DNA of 64,000 bases from Metellina segmentata (lineage: Eukaryota > Arthropoda > Arachnida > Araneae > Tetragnathidae): positions 91,916,172 through 91,980,171 of the forward strand of contig OX375874.1 in the NCBI GenBank assembly GCA_947359465.1, written 5' to 3'. The first letter of the stretch is position 1, and each line of letters begins with the position of its first letter. The position numbers and the translations under genes are program-made. Under the pieces are notes generated by a model. The model was not told the DNA's origin, searched no databases, and worked only from the letters and a program-made list of their open reading frames with translations. Below, in pieces: positions 47,531-59,229 of this stretch.

Positions 47531-48274
47531 ACCAAACGATTCCGAAAGCTGATAACATCACCTAAACTCCATCACACGAATAAAGTTTATAAATTAGGTG
47601 CCTGTATCTCAGCTACCGTACATAATACAGTTGTTTAACACAGAACGAAGCATGTCCTCCATTTTGTTTGTTGACAATCGGGTCGGTTCGCTTCCCTCCG
47701 CTAATAGCTCATACTGCACCCTTAACCGTGTGTTAAACCTCGGATTTGGATGGATCAAAATTTAGCACCGAAATGGAAGGTTGAAACATCGGATCAGACA
47801 ATGTGAATACAGTTTCTTCGATAATCAAGGAAATATTTTTTATCTTTAGGCTTACTCAGCCATGCGAATTTTCCGTAAGACTGATAACTAAAGGCAATCA
47901 AGTTTATTTTAACATTAAATAAATTAGTCAGTCGTTGTATGGTATAAAAATTAAACGTGATTGCTGATAATATCCTCTGATTCATATGTGATAAAGTTAA
48001 AAATACTTCAGTAAGTAGAAAGAGTGTAGTGTAGTCGGAAACAGCGAGCAGAAAGATTTCAAATCACTGTCAAGTCAAAATAATTTTTCGTTTATTGAAT
48101 TAATAAAACACAAATGACAAAAATGGTTTTTTGAAGTTTTGAAGTCTTTTGTCATGATGGGATTCCATAGTTTCCAAAAACTACTATGAGGTCGTGTATT
48201 CCCAATTGATCTCCGTAAGGGCATATATGTATTATGTTATAAAATATTGTTTTATAAGGCCCATATGCTCATGT
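47531..48274. other. Stretch with nothing recognised
   Basis: The open frame at 47794-47985 (minus) has no recognisable relative. Confidence 0.45.
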
Positions 48275-48351
48275 GATGTGTTCGGGATTGATCCTGGACC
48301 GTTTCCAACAGCCCGTTGTGTTATTCTAGTGGGACGTAAATTTAACTACCA
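48275..48351 (+). mobile_element. SINE family A, 3' tail fragment next to a LINE 3' end
   Basis: It contains GTTCGGGATTGATCCTGGAC, CAACAGCCCGTTGTGTTATT and GGGACGTAAATTTAACTACC. It ends where the LINE 3' end begins in the opposite orientation. Confidence 0.65.
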
Positions 48352-49033
48352 ACCTTCTTCTTAGTTGAGGCTTAGCCCCTCCGCTCCGACTAGGTAAAGT
48401 CTAGAATGTAGTGAAGGTTTCGAGGAAAGCTTGTCATAAGGCTCTACAAGTCTCAACTTTACATGAATCCTAATTGTTATCTTTAAAGCGGGGATGGACA
48501 AAGCCTTATCCCTATTTATTCTTCCTACCATTTATTGCCTGGCCCGGTCTTAAGCTTATAGGACTTTGAGGGAAATTTTCACTCAGACATCTCTTCTTTC
48601 ATTGTAATTCGACTTCCATGAACCTACACGCCTTGTCATGGTTCTGCTGACAAAACAATTTTCTGAATCTTGGTCGGTGGGCAAGAGTTGCTTGCCACAC
48701 AAATTTACCCAAGCAGCTTATCATTCGGAGACAGCTCGGGTGATGCTTAATTCCACACTCTTACGAATTCAAGTCCTTCTCGGAGGTGAGTTGTAAGCTC
48801 GCAGTCTTGCATGTAGTGAAGAGAATTCCTCACTTCACCACATAAACGGATGTTTTACGTCGGGTATCCCATGAGGAAGAAGTATTCCGGGAATCTTCTG
48901 TGGTTGGTGAATAGCTGGTCTACAAATGACAGCTGGTACTGATGCTTTTTGAGATCTGGTTCTGGGAACAATTGAGTTCAGAAACGTTCTTTTTCAAATG
49001 TTGTCCATCTTACTTCCCATAGCTTACAACGTA

Positions 49034-50422
49034 CAGGGTGTCCCGGAATTTCGTGTACAAACATAGAAAGGAGGTAGAGAACATTGTTAGGAACCATAAT
49101 TACACTGGAAAGCATGGGAGGAAATAGATAGGTGGCGCTGTACGTGAGCTCTTAAGGTTGGCACGTGTGGCTTCCTCATTTTAGACGTCGACTATGTGCG
49201 ATCAACATGAATCGTTTCACAAACGCCGAATTGACCGACATCCACTTCATCTACGGCCTAGCCGACGGAAATGGACCCGCTGTTCTGTTGTATCGGGAAA
49301 GATATCCAACCAGGTGCCAACCAAATCATCAAATGTTCGCTCGGGAACATCAGAGGAACGTGGATCATTCACAGCCATGATGCAGGATACCAGGAACAGC
49401 ACGAACAACCATATTCGAAGAGGGTCTGTTGCTTGCTGTGGACAGAAATCCCGGTACCAGTGCACAGGCACTGGCCACTGCCGCCGGAACGTCTTGATCA
49501 ACTGTTCATCGCATGCTGCAGGGCAAAGCCTTACATCTCTTTCATCTTCAAAGAGTTCAGTTATTGCAGCCGGCTGATCCCCCACGACGTGTAGCGTTTG
49601 TACAATGGTTTCTACACCAAAGTGCGGCAGACACGCAATTTTCCAGTTCTATTATGTTCAGAAATGAAGCAAACTTTTCACGTGAAGGGGTGATCAACAA
49701 TTTAGACAACCCACACGGAACCCGACCACGAGCCGGGGATGTGCAGGAGGGTATCATAGGGGACAGTTTAGTCGTGCCATACATCTTAGCACCTCGACTG
49801 GACGCTCGCAAGTATCTCGTCTTTCTTTAAGAGGTACTTGCGGAAATGCTTAACGATATTTCCACACATGTTCGGTGCGGAATGTGGTTTCAACCTGATT
49901 GGTCGCCATCTCATTACGCAAGGTGTGTACGTGACCATTTGGACCGGAAATTTGGAAACAATTGGATTGGGCGTGGCGGTCCCGGATTGGCCTCCCAGAT
50001 CACCTGATTTACTTCATCTTGATTATTTTCTCTGGAGTGTCATAAGGAGCATTGTGTATGACACGCACGTAAATTTTGAAATGGACCTGGTGGCACGAAT
50101 CTTCATCGCGGCGGCTACGATCAGCGAAACGCCAGGTATCTTCGAAAATGTTCTACAATCCATTCGCGTAGGTCTCGTGCGTGCATCCATCCCAATGGGC
50201 GCAATTTCGAACACCTCCTATGATGCTTGTACGTCATACATTGTACTCTTTTGTGTAATAAAGCGTTTTACACTACATGATGTGTTGTGTCCTTATTGCG
50301 TCTTTGTGTCACTATATCACGTGAGAGTGACGTTTCCACCTATGCTTTCCTATGCAATTATCTTTCCTAACGATGTTCTCTTTCTCCCTCCAAATTTGTA
50401 CACGAAGTTCCGGGACACCCTG
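49034..50422 (+). mobile_element. Diverged DD41D-type mariner nested in the LINE (1389 bp)
   Basis: TA lies at 49032-49033 and 50423-50424. The inverted repeats extend about 85 bp with mismatches, starting CAGGGTGTCCCGGAATTTCG and CAGGGTGTCCCGGAACTTCG. The element is related to, but clearly older than, the twin copies at 14186 and 41067. Confidence 0.93.
49207..50216 (+). pseudogene. Broken DD41D-type mariner transposase
   Basis: From the ATG at 49207 it reads MNRFTNAELTDIHFIYGLAD, the counterpart of the intact family's FTYAEKADMHYMYGRAN. It then shifts frame several times. Recognisable blocks are LQRVQLLQPADPPRRVAFVQ, MFRNEANFSREGV (the first catalytic Asp of FTDEA is Asn), IIGDSLVVPYILAPRL, MWFQPDWSPSHYARCVRDHL, NNWIGRGG, WPPRSPDLLHLDYFLW (third Asp kept) and ATISETPGIFENVLQSIRVG. 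Two insults are fatal: loss of the first Asp and the frameshifts. Confidence 0.88.
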
Positions 50423-50530
50423 TATATTGGCAAGGACTCTCTTGCTACGAGTCTCCAAGATATTTGTATGATTGAGTGCTTTTGGCAGCCTCGTTTCCGA
50501 AGTAGCCAACTAACTTACTAACACCAACAT

Positions 50531-52547
50531 ACACTTCCGTGCCTAGTGTTGTGAGACACTATACCAGTTTAAATAAGTGTGACTGGAGGAGTAGAGAGCA
50601 TGCCACCGAGGTGGTATGCCCACCCAAAATGTTAGAGCATATTACATATATACATCATTACATCTATACAGTAATTATATTAAATCATTATACTAGGTTG
50701 CATTATAAATATATACATACCACATGCAAGTGGAAGAAAGTTCGATTTTCTTAGGATAATCAAGCCTTAAAGATTTTCAATGAATCTCACCATTTTAATA
50801 ATTTTAACCCTCGAGCCCTTGTTATATGCAATTTTCCTGAACCATGCGATTTTAAGGTGGTCGGCAGGCGTTCGTTAACGAAGTATTTGATCCACTTCTA
50901 GTGGATTATTCTGATATCACACGATCTTCCAGTAAGAAGTCTTTATTCAGAATGCACCATGAAGTAGGTATTCTTCGGGTCTCTCAGGACTTGCAGAGCA
51001 GATAAACTGTTTGAAAAAATATCTGCGATTTTCTTTGCGTTGTTAAGGTGCCTAGACTGACACCATTTCACTGCCTTTTCAAGAACTGACAGCTCCTATT
51101 GAAATATTTTGCTATCCCCTGGAGCAGAAAGTGCTTAAAACTGCGACGTACGTCGCAGAACAAAGTCTTAGCAGAACAATTTTTCCTTAATTTTATCAAA
51201 TATTTGGCCGATTTTTTAAATTTATAAGTTACGATGTTCTGCAGTGCAAAACGCGCTCCTAGCCACACCTTTTTGTCTTTTATAGCAACCTCCTTACACC
51301 GCCCAAATTACCACAAACACTTTATAAATAACACATCTTCTTTGTCAATGGCAAAATATTTAACTTCAAGAGCTTTCGTCAGAATTGCAAATTCTTAAAG
51401 AATGTCTTGGATTTAAATAAAGTAAGTTAATAATTTTGATGTGTATTATTATAATTATGTAGTACATATTTAGCCGGTAATTGTGTTTTACATCGGTTTT
51501 TGATTTTACTGCATTTTTCAAAATTCTTACAAAATGCCTGCAGAATAATTGAAATTGCTTGGAGTTGTGTTGAAGAACACTGAATTAAATTCTGCACCTG
51601 GTTATATGTATATTTCGCAGTCTTTATGTATATATTTATCAGTCTATATTTATATTTCTCAATAATAGCTCTGAAATATAGAACTAGGGAGAAGGCACCG
51701 AAGAGTCTGTCTATGTCCAAACAATTTAAATGTGCAAAGTTCTGTCTCCGTAACGTCGAAAATACATCGATCGAACGTCGTAAGGCAAGCTCACGAGTTG
51801 AACCGGGTGAGTCCTCCAAACGTCAATATTCCTATCAAAAAGTGGAAATATTTCTTCCCTTTCACCACCACCTCCAACTCGATTTTTGTGAGGATGAAGC
51901 GTGGATATACAAATACTGCTTTTAGGTCCAATGCCATAGTTTCGGCAAAAATTTGCATTGTTTTTGTTGACGATGTCCGAATACATCGTGTAGTTTAGAC
52001 CATGGCTTGCCGTTGGATCATTTACAGGTATCCACGGAATGTCTTGAGATTCACTCATCCACAAAATGCAACATGTCCAAATATGACTGAAGGCTCCATT
52101 ACATTTAGTTAGGTATATTCGTTTGAGCACAGCTACGGACTAACCAACCAAGCTCATGGGATGTGATTATTCATATATTATAAAAATCTGCACAACTACT
52201 TCTTGCGTTGACTATTGGTATGGGTTTGTGAGTATACCTTCCAATCTCACAATTATTTCAGCAATTTTTGCTATTGTATGTTTTATTATTTTCTGACGAG
52301 CCCTTAATTTGCATGACGAACCTTTCAAAGATATCGGAAATGTGTTTTTTGAGGAATATTTGACACTGCGATCCTCAACTTCATATACATAAATTAACTA
52401 AGTAAATTTAAATGTAATTTGCAACGGTGGCGTTGACGCACAGTGGCCTCTCTCGACTGATACCTCTTCGTGAATATAGTTTTCACACCATTGAAACGAA
52501 CAAGAAAAGAATTCATTATGTGGAATATTCAACGAGATAAATGGCAA
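50531..52547. other. Mostly unrecognised stretch
   Basis: An 18-bp perfect palindrome CTGCGACGTACGTCGCAG lies at 51141-51158. A 134-codon open frame on the minus strand (51726-52130) is the longest non-transposon frame outside the arrays, but I recognise no domain; it includes a GGGG run encoded by a short CCACCACC repeat. Confidence 0.4.
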
Positions 52548-52548
52548 G

Positions 52549-53400
52549 GCCGTGGTTCCAAAAGTGGGGTTCATGGAAAAGTTTCAGGGGTCCAAACACC
52601 GGCCAAAAGAGAGAGAGCTTTCAAGTAAAAACAAAGTGCTTCATTATTTTCTCCGATTCTTTTACGTTCTGAATAAAGTCGTATTTTAAAAATGTTTAAA
52701 AAATGTATTTTATATGGTCTAAAAATAAGCATCAGAAATTACAATTAAGGGAATAATTCTCAGTGTCTATTATTGACTAAATGAAATCCCTATCGATTCC
52801 TATGCATAACGAATTGGTTTTATGTGTAGAAAGACTAAATGCATGCTCCTGAATTCTGCCATAATTGTTCTCCAATAGAGTCTATACTTGTGGCAATTTT
52901 ACAGCCCGCAGAAGCATGTATTTACAGTTTTCCTACAAACAAACCAGAAATTGATCTAATAAATAAGAGTTTGCATAATATTTACTGCTTGTTTTATTTC
53001 AGACTGTAATTTTTGTAAGCTTCATAACCTTAAATTGTCATTTCTAATCCTCAATATGAAGATTTGAGGTTTCATAATCTGTTAACATAGATATGAAAAT
53101 GTACTCCCTATATTAAGAGTTTATGCAAGCCTTCACATGGCTTATTAATTTTATCGTCCGGAGAGGTCCCCAAAACTATTGGATTTTGAAAGGGGTGCTT
53201 GAACAACTGAAAAGTTCGGGTACCGCTGTTCATATTTAAAATATTGGTACAGTTCCACAATTCTCAAAATTTGGGATCATTATGGTCTTATACAGGCCTA
53301 CGCTTGCCCCATTTAGTTTCATAATCTTTAGGGGTCCTCGAAATTTTCTAATTTTAAAGGGAGTCCTTGGACTGAAGAGTTTGGGAACCACTGTTTCTAT
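52549..53400. mobile_element. hAT-like MITE with a duplicated right end
   Basis: The left end near 52552 reads GTGGTTCCAAAAGTGGGGTT. Two right ends are seen, at about 53197-53219 and 53369-53392; reverse-complemented they read CAGCGGTACCCGAACTTTTC and CAGTGGTTCCCAAACTCTTC, the CAGTGGTTCCCAAAC type of hAT termini. After each right end the same flank follows (TTTAAAATATTGGTACAG and TTTTAAATATTAGTACAG). So a segment of about 173 bp containing end plus flank has been duplicated. No coding and no clear 8-bp duplication. Confidence 0.55.
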
Positions 53401-53431
53401 TTTAAATATTAGTACAGTCCCACAATTCGCG

Positions 53432-54067
53432 CACCCAGCATCTTAAAATTAACTTTCCCTCCTTATAATTCAGTTACGTTAAATGCCCTCTGAAATTTAC
53501 ATCGGCGAGAGCGATTATTTCACAAAGGAAACCGCCAAACTGTCTCGGTCAAAGTCCACGCAGTTCTATTTCGGGAAACCCTTTGAATGAGCTGGACTTT
53601 TATAAATAGGATACAGGCGATGCAATTTATTACACTCTGTACCTCAGGGCTTTCATCACTGTTATTTCCTCGAAATTTAACGAGTGAAATGAACAATAAA
53701 CATTCCGTTGCATCATTCCCTTTTGCGTGATTTAGATTCTCGGGCTGGCGTCAAGGAAATTGCTAGCGCTTTCGACATAGATGATATTTGTAACAATTTG
53801 AAAATTGGTTGTCACACTGAGTAGTCTCCGTTTCGCGCGGCAAAGTCAATGTCAAACCATGAAAGTTGTTTACGTGCAGATGTATGGAAATTAAATACCT
53901 GTTTTCCTTCCGTTTCGTCAGTGGAAGATATGATTGCCACAATTACATGTTTCCAAAGCTAGGGGGGGGGGCTATAATCGAATAAATGGATGGATCGGAG
54001 CGATTCAGGTTATATCTCGCAATTTATAAAGACCTGAACTGCTAGAGTGTAATTAGATAATTAATAG
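53432..54067. other. Stretch with nothing recognised
   Basis: A G9 homopolymer lies near 53962. Otherwise nothing. Confidence 0.5.
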
Positions 54068-54254
54068 TTAACTTCGTTCTAGCGCAACAAAACGGGATAT
54101 TGACGACGGTCCGGGATAAAACCCTTAAGGGAAAGATTCGAGGACATTACCTAGTAATTTTGAACCACGGTCAGATGACGAAGCAACACCTGAACTGGCA
54201 CTCCAGTCTCCTAACTTCCACACCAACCCAACGTGAGGATGAACAGGTAGAGGG
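54068..54254 (-). mobile_element. SINE family A, body and tail without head
   Basis: From left: CTAGCGCAACAAAACGGGAT, GACGACGGTCCGGGATAAAA, TTTTGAACCACGGTCAGATG, CACACCAACCCAACGTGAGG, all in the order of the 59582-59907 copy. It stops beside the hAT-like insertion at 54255. Confidence 0.75.
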
Positions 54255-55062
54255 TAGGGATGCGACATCGAGAGCAAAACATCGATGTTGAAAATACATC
54301 GCCCCAAAACCATCGATGTTTTAAATCAATAATTATTGTTAGTTATTATTAATTATTTATCAAACTATTGTAGGAAACACAACAAACTTATTTTTTATTT
54401 ACTGTAAATAAAAAATATTGGGGCCTATAATTATTATATGCCCACTTTCTCCACTTCTATTTACACTAACTATCTTACCAGTTAGAGAAAAAAAAAACTC
54501 TTTCTGATGGGACGGATGTCGCCATCACTGACAAATACTTAGTTCTACGGTTATTTTTCTTAATTTTTATTATGGTGCTTTCTTCATGCAAAAATAAAAC
54601 ATCGACAATGTTAAAACATCGATGTTAAACAAACATCGGCTCCAACAAATCAATGGTAAATAGATCAATGTTTTTATAAAACATCCATATTTTGAAAACA
54701 TCGCCATCGATGTCCCATCCCTACTTTTCAGACCCTTCACCCTTGGCCACTTTGGTCTAAAAGTATGTTCAATTTACTGATTATGAAAATTATGCTACTT
54801 GGTTATTTTTTTAATTTTTATAATGGCACTTTTTTCATTTCAAAATAAAACATCGACAACGTAAAAACATCGATGTTCAATAAACATCGGCTCCAATACA
54901 TCGATGTTTTTTTATAAAACATCGATGTATTGGAGCCGGATACATCGAGGATATATACATCGAGGATATATACATACATTGGATACATCGAGGGCAAATA
55001 CATCTATATTTTTTATAAAACATCGATGTTTTGAAAACATCAACATCGATGTCGCATCCCTA
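54255..55062. mobile_element. hAT-like MITE built from CATCGATGT repeats (808 bp)
   Basis: Flanks are GTAGAGGG (54247-54254) and GTAGAGGA (55063-55070), a 7-of-8 duplication. The termini are TAGGGATGCGACATCGA and (reverse complement of right) TAGGGATGCGACATCGATG. AACATCGATGTT-type palindromes recur throughout. A second right-type end, CATCGATGTCCCATCCCTA, lies internally at about 54705-54723, and about 250 bp before it is repeated before the true end. Confidence 0.8.
54888..54938. repeat. Perfect 23-bp inverted repeat with 5-bp spacer
   Basis: Left arm 54888-54910 begins CGGCTCCAATACATCGATG. The right arm 54916-54938 is its exact reverse complement. The spacer is TTTAT. It lies inside the CATCGATGT-rich element. 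Confidence 0.92.
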
Positions 55063-55171
55063 GTAGAGGATATTTTAAAACACTATGTTCATTTTTTCAG
55101 TATAAAAATGGAGTCATATATAATTAAAACGGGTTTTAATTATTAAAAGAATATATATCATTGGCTTACAG

Positions 55172-55457
55172 GTAGGTAGTTGAATTTACGTCGCTCTGGA
55201 GCATCATAACGGGTTATTGGCGACTATGGAAAGATTCCAGGACAACACACCGTAATATTGAACCACGGTCAGGTGACCACGTTAAAACTTGGCACTCAGT
55301 CATTCAAACTTCCACATCACCCCAACGTGAGGACATTTGAGGACAGATTAACGTGCACAATCCACACGAACACGATGGTCTTTGGTTAGATCGAGTTTAA
55401 AACTCACACCCTACCGGTTGCTAATCCGCAATTCTACCAACTGGGCTTCTGTGGCCC
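55172..55457 (-). mobile_element. SINE family A, near full length, second head type
   Basis: On the minus strand the head reads AGCCCAGTTGGTAGAATTGC, with a box B-like GTGAGTTTTAAACTCGATC; then GTGCACGTTAATCTGTCC, TCCTCACGTTGGGGTGATGT, and a tail CTCCAGAGCGACGTAAATTC ending AACTACCTAC. The head differs from that of 59582-59907, while body and tail are shared. Confidence 0.75.
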
Positions 55458-55999
55458 TAGGCGGCTTACGAGTAAAACACATAAAGTCGAAAGTTTTAAG
55501 ATTTTAGCTTTACTAAACCAGAATGTGATAATCTTTATACTGATGAAAAAACTAAATAATTTTTTTTTATGTTCTACCAGTCTGAGACACTTTATAATTC
55601 CTTGAAATTCTATAATCTTAGTTAACCAAGTTAATCATGGAAGTTAGGTTTCTTCTCACGAAGCACATTTTGTGATGAAGAGCTAAGGGAATAGAATTCC
55701 CTCGTCATTTTCTCAAAACTATGCTTAGACTTAGTGTTTTTCACTTGGAAGTCAACGACATATTTGAAATATAAACCAGGGGAAAGGTTTTCATTTCTTT
55801 TATTTGAATATTTTAACTGGAATACTTCGGAAAACGACTGATTATTTATTCAAGTTAGATACATTATTTATGTAAAGAGCAATGTGACAAATTTTATTCA
55901 AACACTTCTGAATGAACAATAGAGATTGTGGTTGTGGGAGTTTTGAAAACTTTTCTCCAAGATACATGACCAAATCTTTTGACTGATTGGAAAGTACAA

Positions 56000-56001
<2 letters not shown>

Positions 56002-56069
<68 letters not shown>
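56002..56069. repeat. (AT)34 microsatellite
   Basis: A pure dinucleotide run of 68 bases. The open frames crossing it are artefacts. Confidence 0.98.
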
Positions 56070-56071
<2 letters not shown>

Positions 56072-57218
56072 CAGGTTACCATTACATGAGTGATACTGCA
56101 TACTATATAAAATATAAGTCTAAGCCACATTTAACCATTTTGGTCGAATCCGACTCTGAAATTCCATCAAAAATTTCTTCACGGGCAAGAACTTTTACTA
56201 TCACTGGTATGGTGGAGCCAATCGTCTATGTTCAGAAATCATGCATTGTCCAATAAAACTAGGTATAATCACCGTTTGTTAACCTTAATGGCGACACGAT
56301 GCTCATTCCGATAGCAACCATTTACAAGCCATCGAATCCGAATGGCGCGCTTGGAAAGGACATTAAGCGTTCCATTCACTCATTGGATAAGTAACGAGTC
56401 TCGGTCTTTCCAGATTGGCACTATAACTTATTAGATAGTGAGCACTTAGAAGCGTCATTTATTTAATTTCGGGAACAAATTCCGGAAAGGATGCCACAGT
56501 TGCATACCTTTAAGTAACATTCTCACACACGAAAAACACAATGTGCACTGGGTGGAAAGATTGATTTGGGATATATTTGCACCTTGCCCAATCACAAGAG
56601 AAATATATCTTATAAAACTTATTGAATCATACGTACAAGAGGGGAAATAATATTAGTAAAGTAAAAGTGAATTAAACTTATAAAGTAATGCAAACATAGA
56701 TTATTAAGATAATTTACTGTAAAATGAATATTTGAAAATAAAAAAAACTTGAATATTTGAATATAAAAAAACTTGAATATTTGAAGATTTTAAGTTGGTT
56801 GGTTTGAAGAATTGTGAATTAGTCTGGTAAATTTATTTTCAATGTAAAATTCATAGCTCAATTTAAAGCAAAATTTAAATAAATCGAAATTTATAGTTTT
56901 TCCTTCATTGCATTGAAGAATGTTGAATGGGTGATAGTAACATAAAGAAAAAGAAAATATTAGTTCTTTAAATGGGATATTTGGAATTTTGTTATTTGAT
57001 CGAATATTTTCTTGCGGTTAATTCACAGTTAATTAACAACTTATGCAATTATTTATCTAGGTTTAGTGAAGGTAGTCATTTTTAAAAAAACAGCTATATA
57101 GAGATCCATTTAAAAGAAGAGTTTAGACGCAACTTTTTATTTTAGGTTATTTCAAGAAAATATCTTTAATATTTCAAAAATCATATTAAAATAAGCGGAG
57201 AACCTTAACCAATTTCCA

Positions 57219-57240
57219 TCTCTCTCTCTCTCTCTCTCTC
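57219..57240. repeat. (TC)11 microsatellite
   Basis: A pure dinucleotide run of 22 bases. Confidence 0.97.
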
Positions 57241-58267
57241 TTTTGAATCAAAAAAATAATCCCCGAAACCTTAAGAACGCTTGAATACATCATATATTAA
57301 TATAAAATACTGCAAATGCATGGAATTTAGAAAATATTCTAATTTTTCTGCTATCAATTTCTAGTTTCTTAAAATCTTATTTCATGAAAGTAATCGATCA
57401 AAAAAAATAAATTACTTCGAGAGCCATTTAATTCGAAATAATTTTGCATCATTTATTTGGAAATCGAGGAATATAATTATTTTATACGATCCAAAGGAAA
57501 AAATTCTTTTAATGAGAGCTCATTTAGTTTTACGGCTTTTATAATCAACGTTTCCTTTACAAAGTACTCTTAAAGTCGCATTTCGTGTGTAATTATCTGT
57601 TTGGAAACAAGTCTTATTTCCTTTGAGTTTCCCATGTGATTGGGTTTGATTTGCTAAAGAACTCTACGAGTCAAATCTTAAAACAAATTCCTTTGTGTAC
57701 TAGAACCTGAGAAAATTAGAAAAAAAAAAAATCACTGGTCGTCTTACTGCGTTGAGTGTGTTGTTATCTGTCTGAAAGGAAACAGGGAAACTTGGAATTG
57801 CGTGACTTGTTTTTATGAGGCAAATGACACTTCAAAGGAAATTTCTGTTTGTCGGGGAAACTAAAATAAAAAAAATCTGTCTACTCCTTTCTCTACAAGA
57901 ATATGATCATCTATAAAATAGAAATGCGTGCTCGTCTAGATTTTATTCATAATTATCAACCTCAATTCCCATTATGTAATAATATATTCAATTTTAAATT
58001 ATTACTCTGAAGCAGTTATCGAAGACGAATTTTACTCTTATACTTTTTTCGATTGTATACGTTAGTTGCTCAATGCTCTAATGATCTCTGGTAGACGAAA
58101 CAATATTTAAACGTATTTGTTTAAACTTTGATGTGTGTAAATTATTGTTTCTCTTTCAGGACGTTTCATTTAAAACGTAAATGTAAGTGCCAATATGTGT
58201 TCGAATTCTTATCTTTTATATATGACGTGTTTTAAAATACTTTGAAAAGTTTTGGCAGTTAATATTA

Positions 58268-58441
58268 GGTCCCGTTCAAATGAGACGTATCAACGCGAGT
58301 ATGGCGAGGCTTGCAAGGTCCCGCCATTAAATTATGTTTATTTATTCCTCTAATTCAAGTATCTATCTTAGCGACCTTGAAGAGCGGGACTCTGCTATCC
58401 TCGTCAAACGCGCGTTTTACGCGCCTCATGTGAACTGGGCC
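58268..58441. mobile_element. PIF/Harbinger-like MITE (174 bp)
   Basis: Left end GGTCCCGTTCAAATGAG; right end (reverse complement) GGCCCAGTTCACATGAG. It is flanked by TTA/TAA. Its GGCCC(G)GTTCACA terminus resembles that of 39519-39962. Confidence 0.65.
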
Positions 58442-58867
58442 TAAGTTTTATGTGATTGAATTTAAACCACAATAAAAATGATATACACTTTCGAAGAGAA
58501 TTGTGACCAATCAATAATGCTTGATAACTCCGAAGATTGCTTAGGAAATTTGTATTATAGGGAATTTATTAGTCTCTGTTAACCACAATTTGTTCCCCCT
58601 TTTATTTGCATAGAATGTTTAAATTGAACTAGTAGTCCCAAAAAGCAGTCGATTTGACTTACACAAATACCTAAGCATAGTTACAAATTCCAGTCGCGTA
58701 ATTTCTTATTGACAGTGAAACTTTTATATAGAAAATGTAACCCAGCCTTTTCCATATTTTATGTTGCTGAACATTTACATGAACGTGCATTGTATATAAA
58801 ACACTGTTTGTGAAAATTGTAAGTGAAAGATCCATGCAATTAAATTGAAATTCATGCCATGTATTTC
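58442..58867. other. Stretch with nothing recognised
   Basis: No homology or repeat was seen. Confidence 0.5.
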
Positions 58868-59103
58868 TGGGGTCGTCGTGGCTTAGTGAGTATGCCCATT
58901 GCGCTCTCAAACTGCGCGTTGTAGGCGGCGCAGATTCGATTCCTGCAGGTACGTTACCTCCCTGGTGTATTTCTCTCTTGTTTGTCAGTAAAAGTTTCTT
59001 TGTGTGTTCTTCATGCTGGGCTTTGTACTTGATGTTGTCTGTGCGGTGTCTGGCGCTGCATGGCCAACTATGGCCATTGCGCCATAATACCCTAAAACCA
59101 ACC
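58868..59103 (+). mobile_element. SINE family D, copy 2
   Basis: The tRNA-like head GTCGTGGCTTAGTGAGTATG carries box A. Box B is in GCAGATTCGATTCCTGCAGG. The body has GGTGTATTTCTCTCTTG and the tail GCATGGCCAACTATGGCCAT, TGCGCCATAATACCCTAAAA. It is better preserved than the copy at 43717-43912. A shadow open frame on the minus strand (58671-59105) is not a gene. It is not a functional tRNA: the anticodon arm is not intact and an unrelated body follows. Confidence 0.7.
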
Positions 59104-59229
59104 AATAGCCACAGATTACTATAGTCCTGTAACCCAAAAAGCTACCTTAAAAGCCACACCAGGCTATAAGGGTAGGGTTGAAGAAATAACGATCTAGCCT
59201 GAATTCATATCCCGACCGAATATACGTGT

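Larger units (their letters stand above)
48352..50520 (-). mobile_element. Decayed LINE 3' region interrupted by a mariner
   Basis: On the minus strand, 50520-50425 reads SKLVGYFGNEAAKST, resembling the RNase H motif GIxGNExAD of I/Jockey-type LINEs. Beyond the mariner (49034-50422), 49031-48700 reads LSFVDQLFTNHRRFPEYFF and IRLCGEVRNSLHYMQDCEL, resembling the C-terminal region with its Cys-His segment (CG...EH...C). The 3' end finishes with CTAAGAAGAAGG at 48352, like the (AAG)n tails of such LINEs. Many stops are present. The assignment rests on short motifs. Confidence 0.5.
55458..58265. other. AT-rich stretch with two microsatellites
   Basis: (AT)34 lies at 56002-56069 and (TC)11 at 57219-57240. 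A triple TTGAATATTTGAA repeat lies near 56730-56785. Nothing else was recognised. Confidence 0.6.

Noticed and set aside
51141..51158. 18-bp palindrome CTGCGACGTACGTCGCAG
   Set aside because: It is a single short palindrome with no gene or element border nearby; chance cannot be excluded.
58868..58950. Possible tRNA gene
   Set aside because: Box A and B are present, but the anticodon arm is not intact and the sequence continues into a body shared with 43717-43912, so it is a SINE head.
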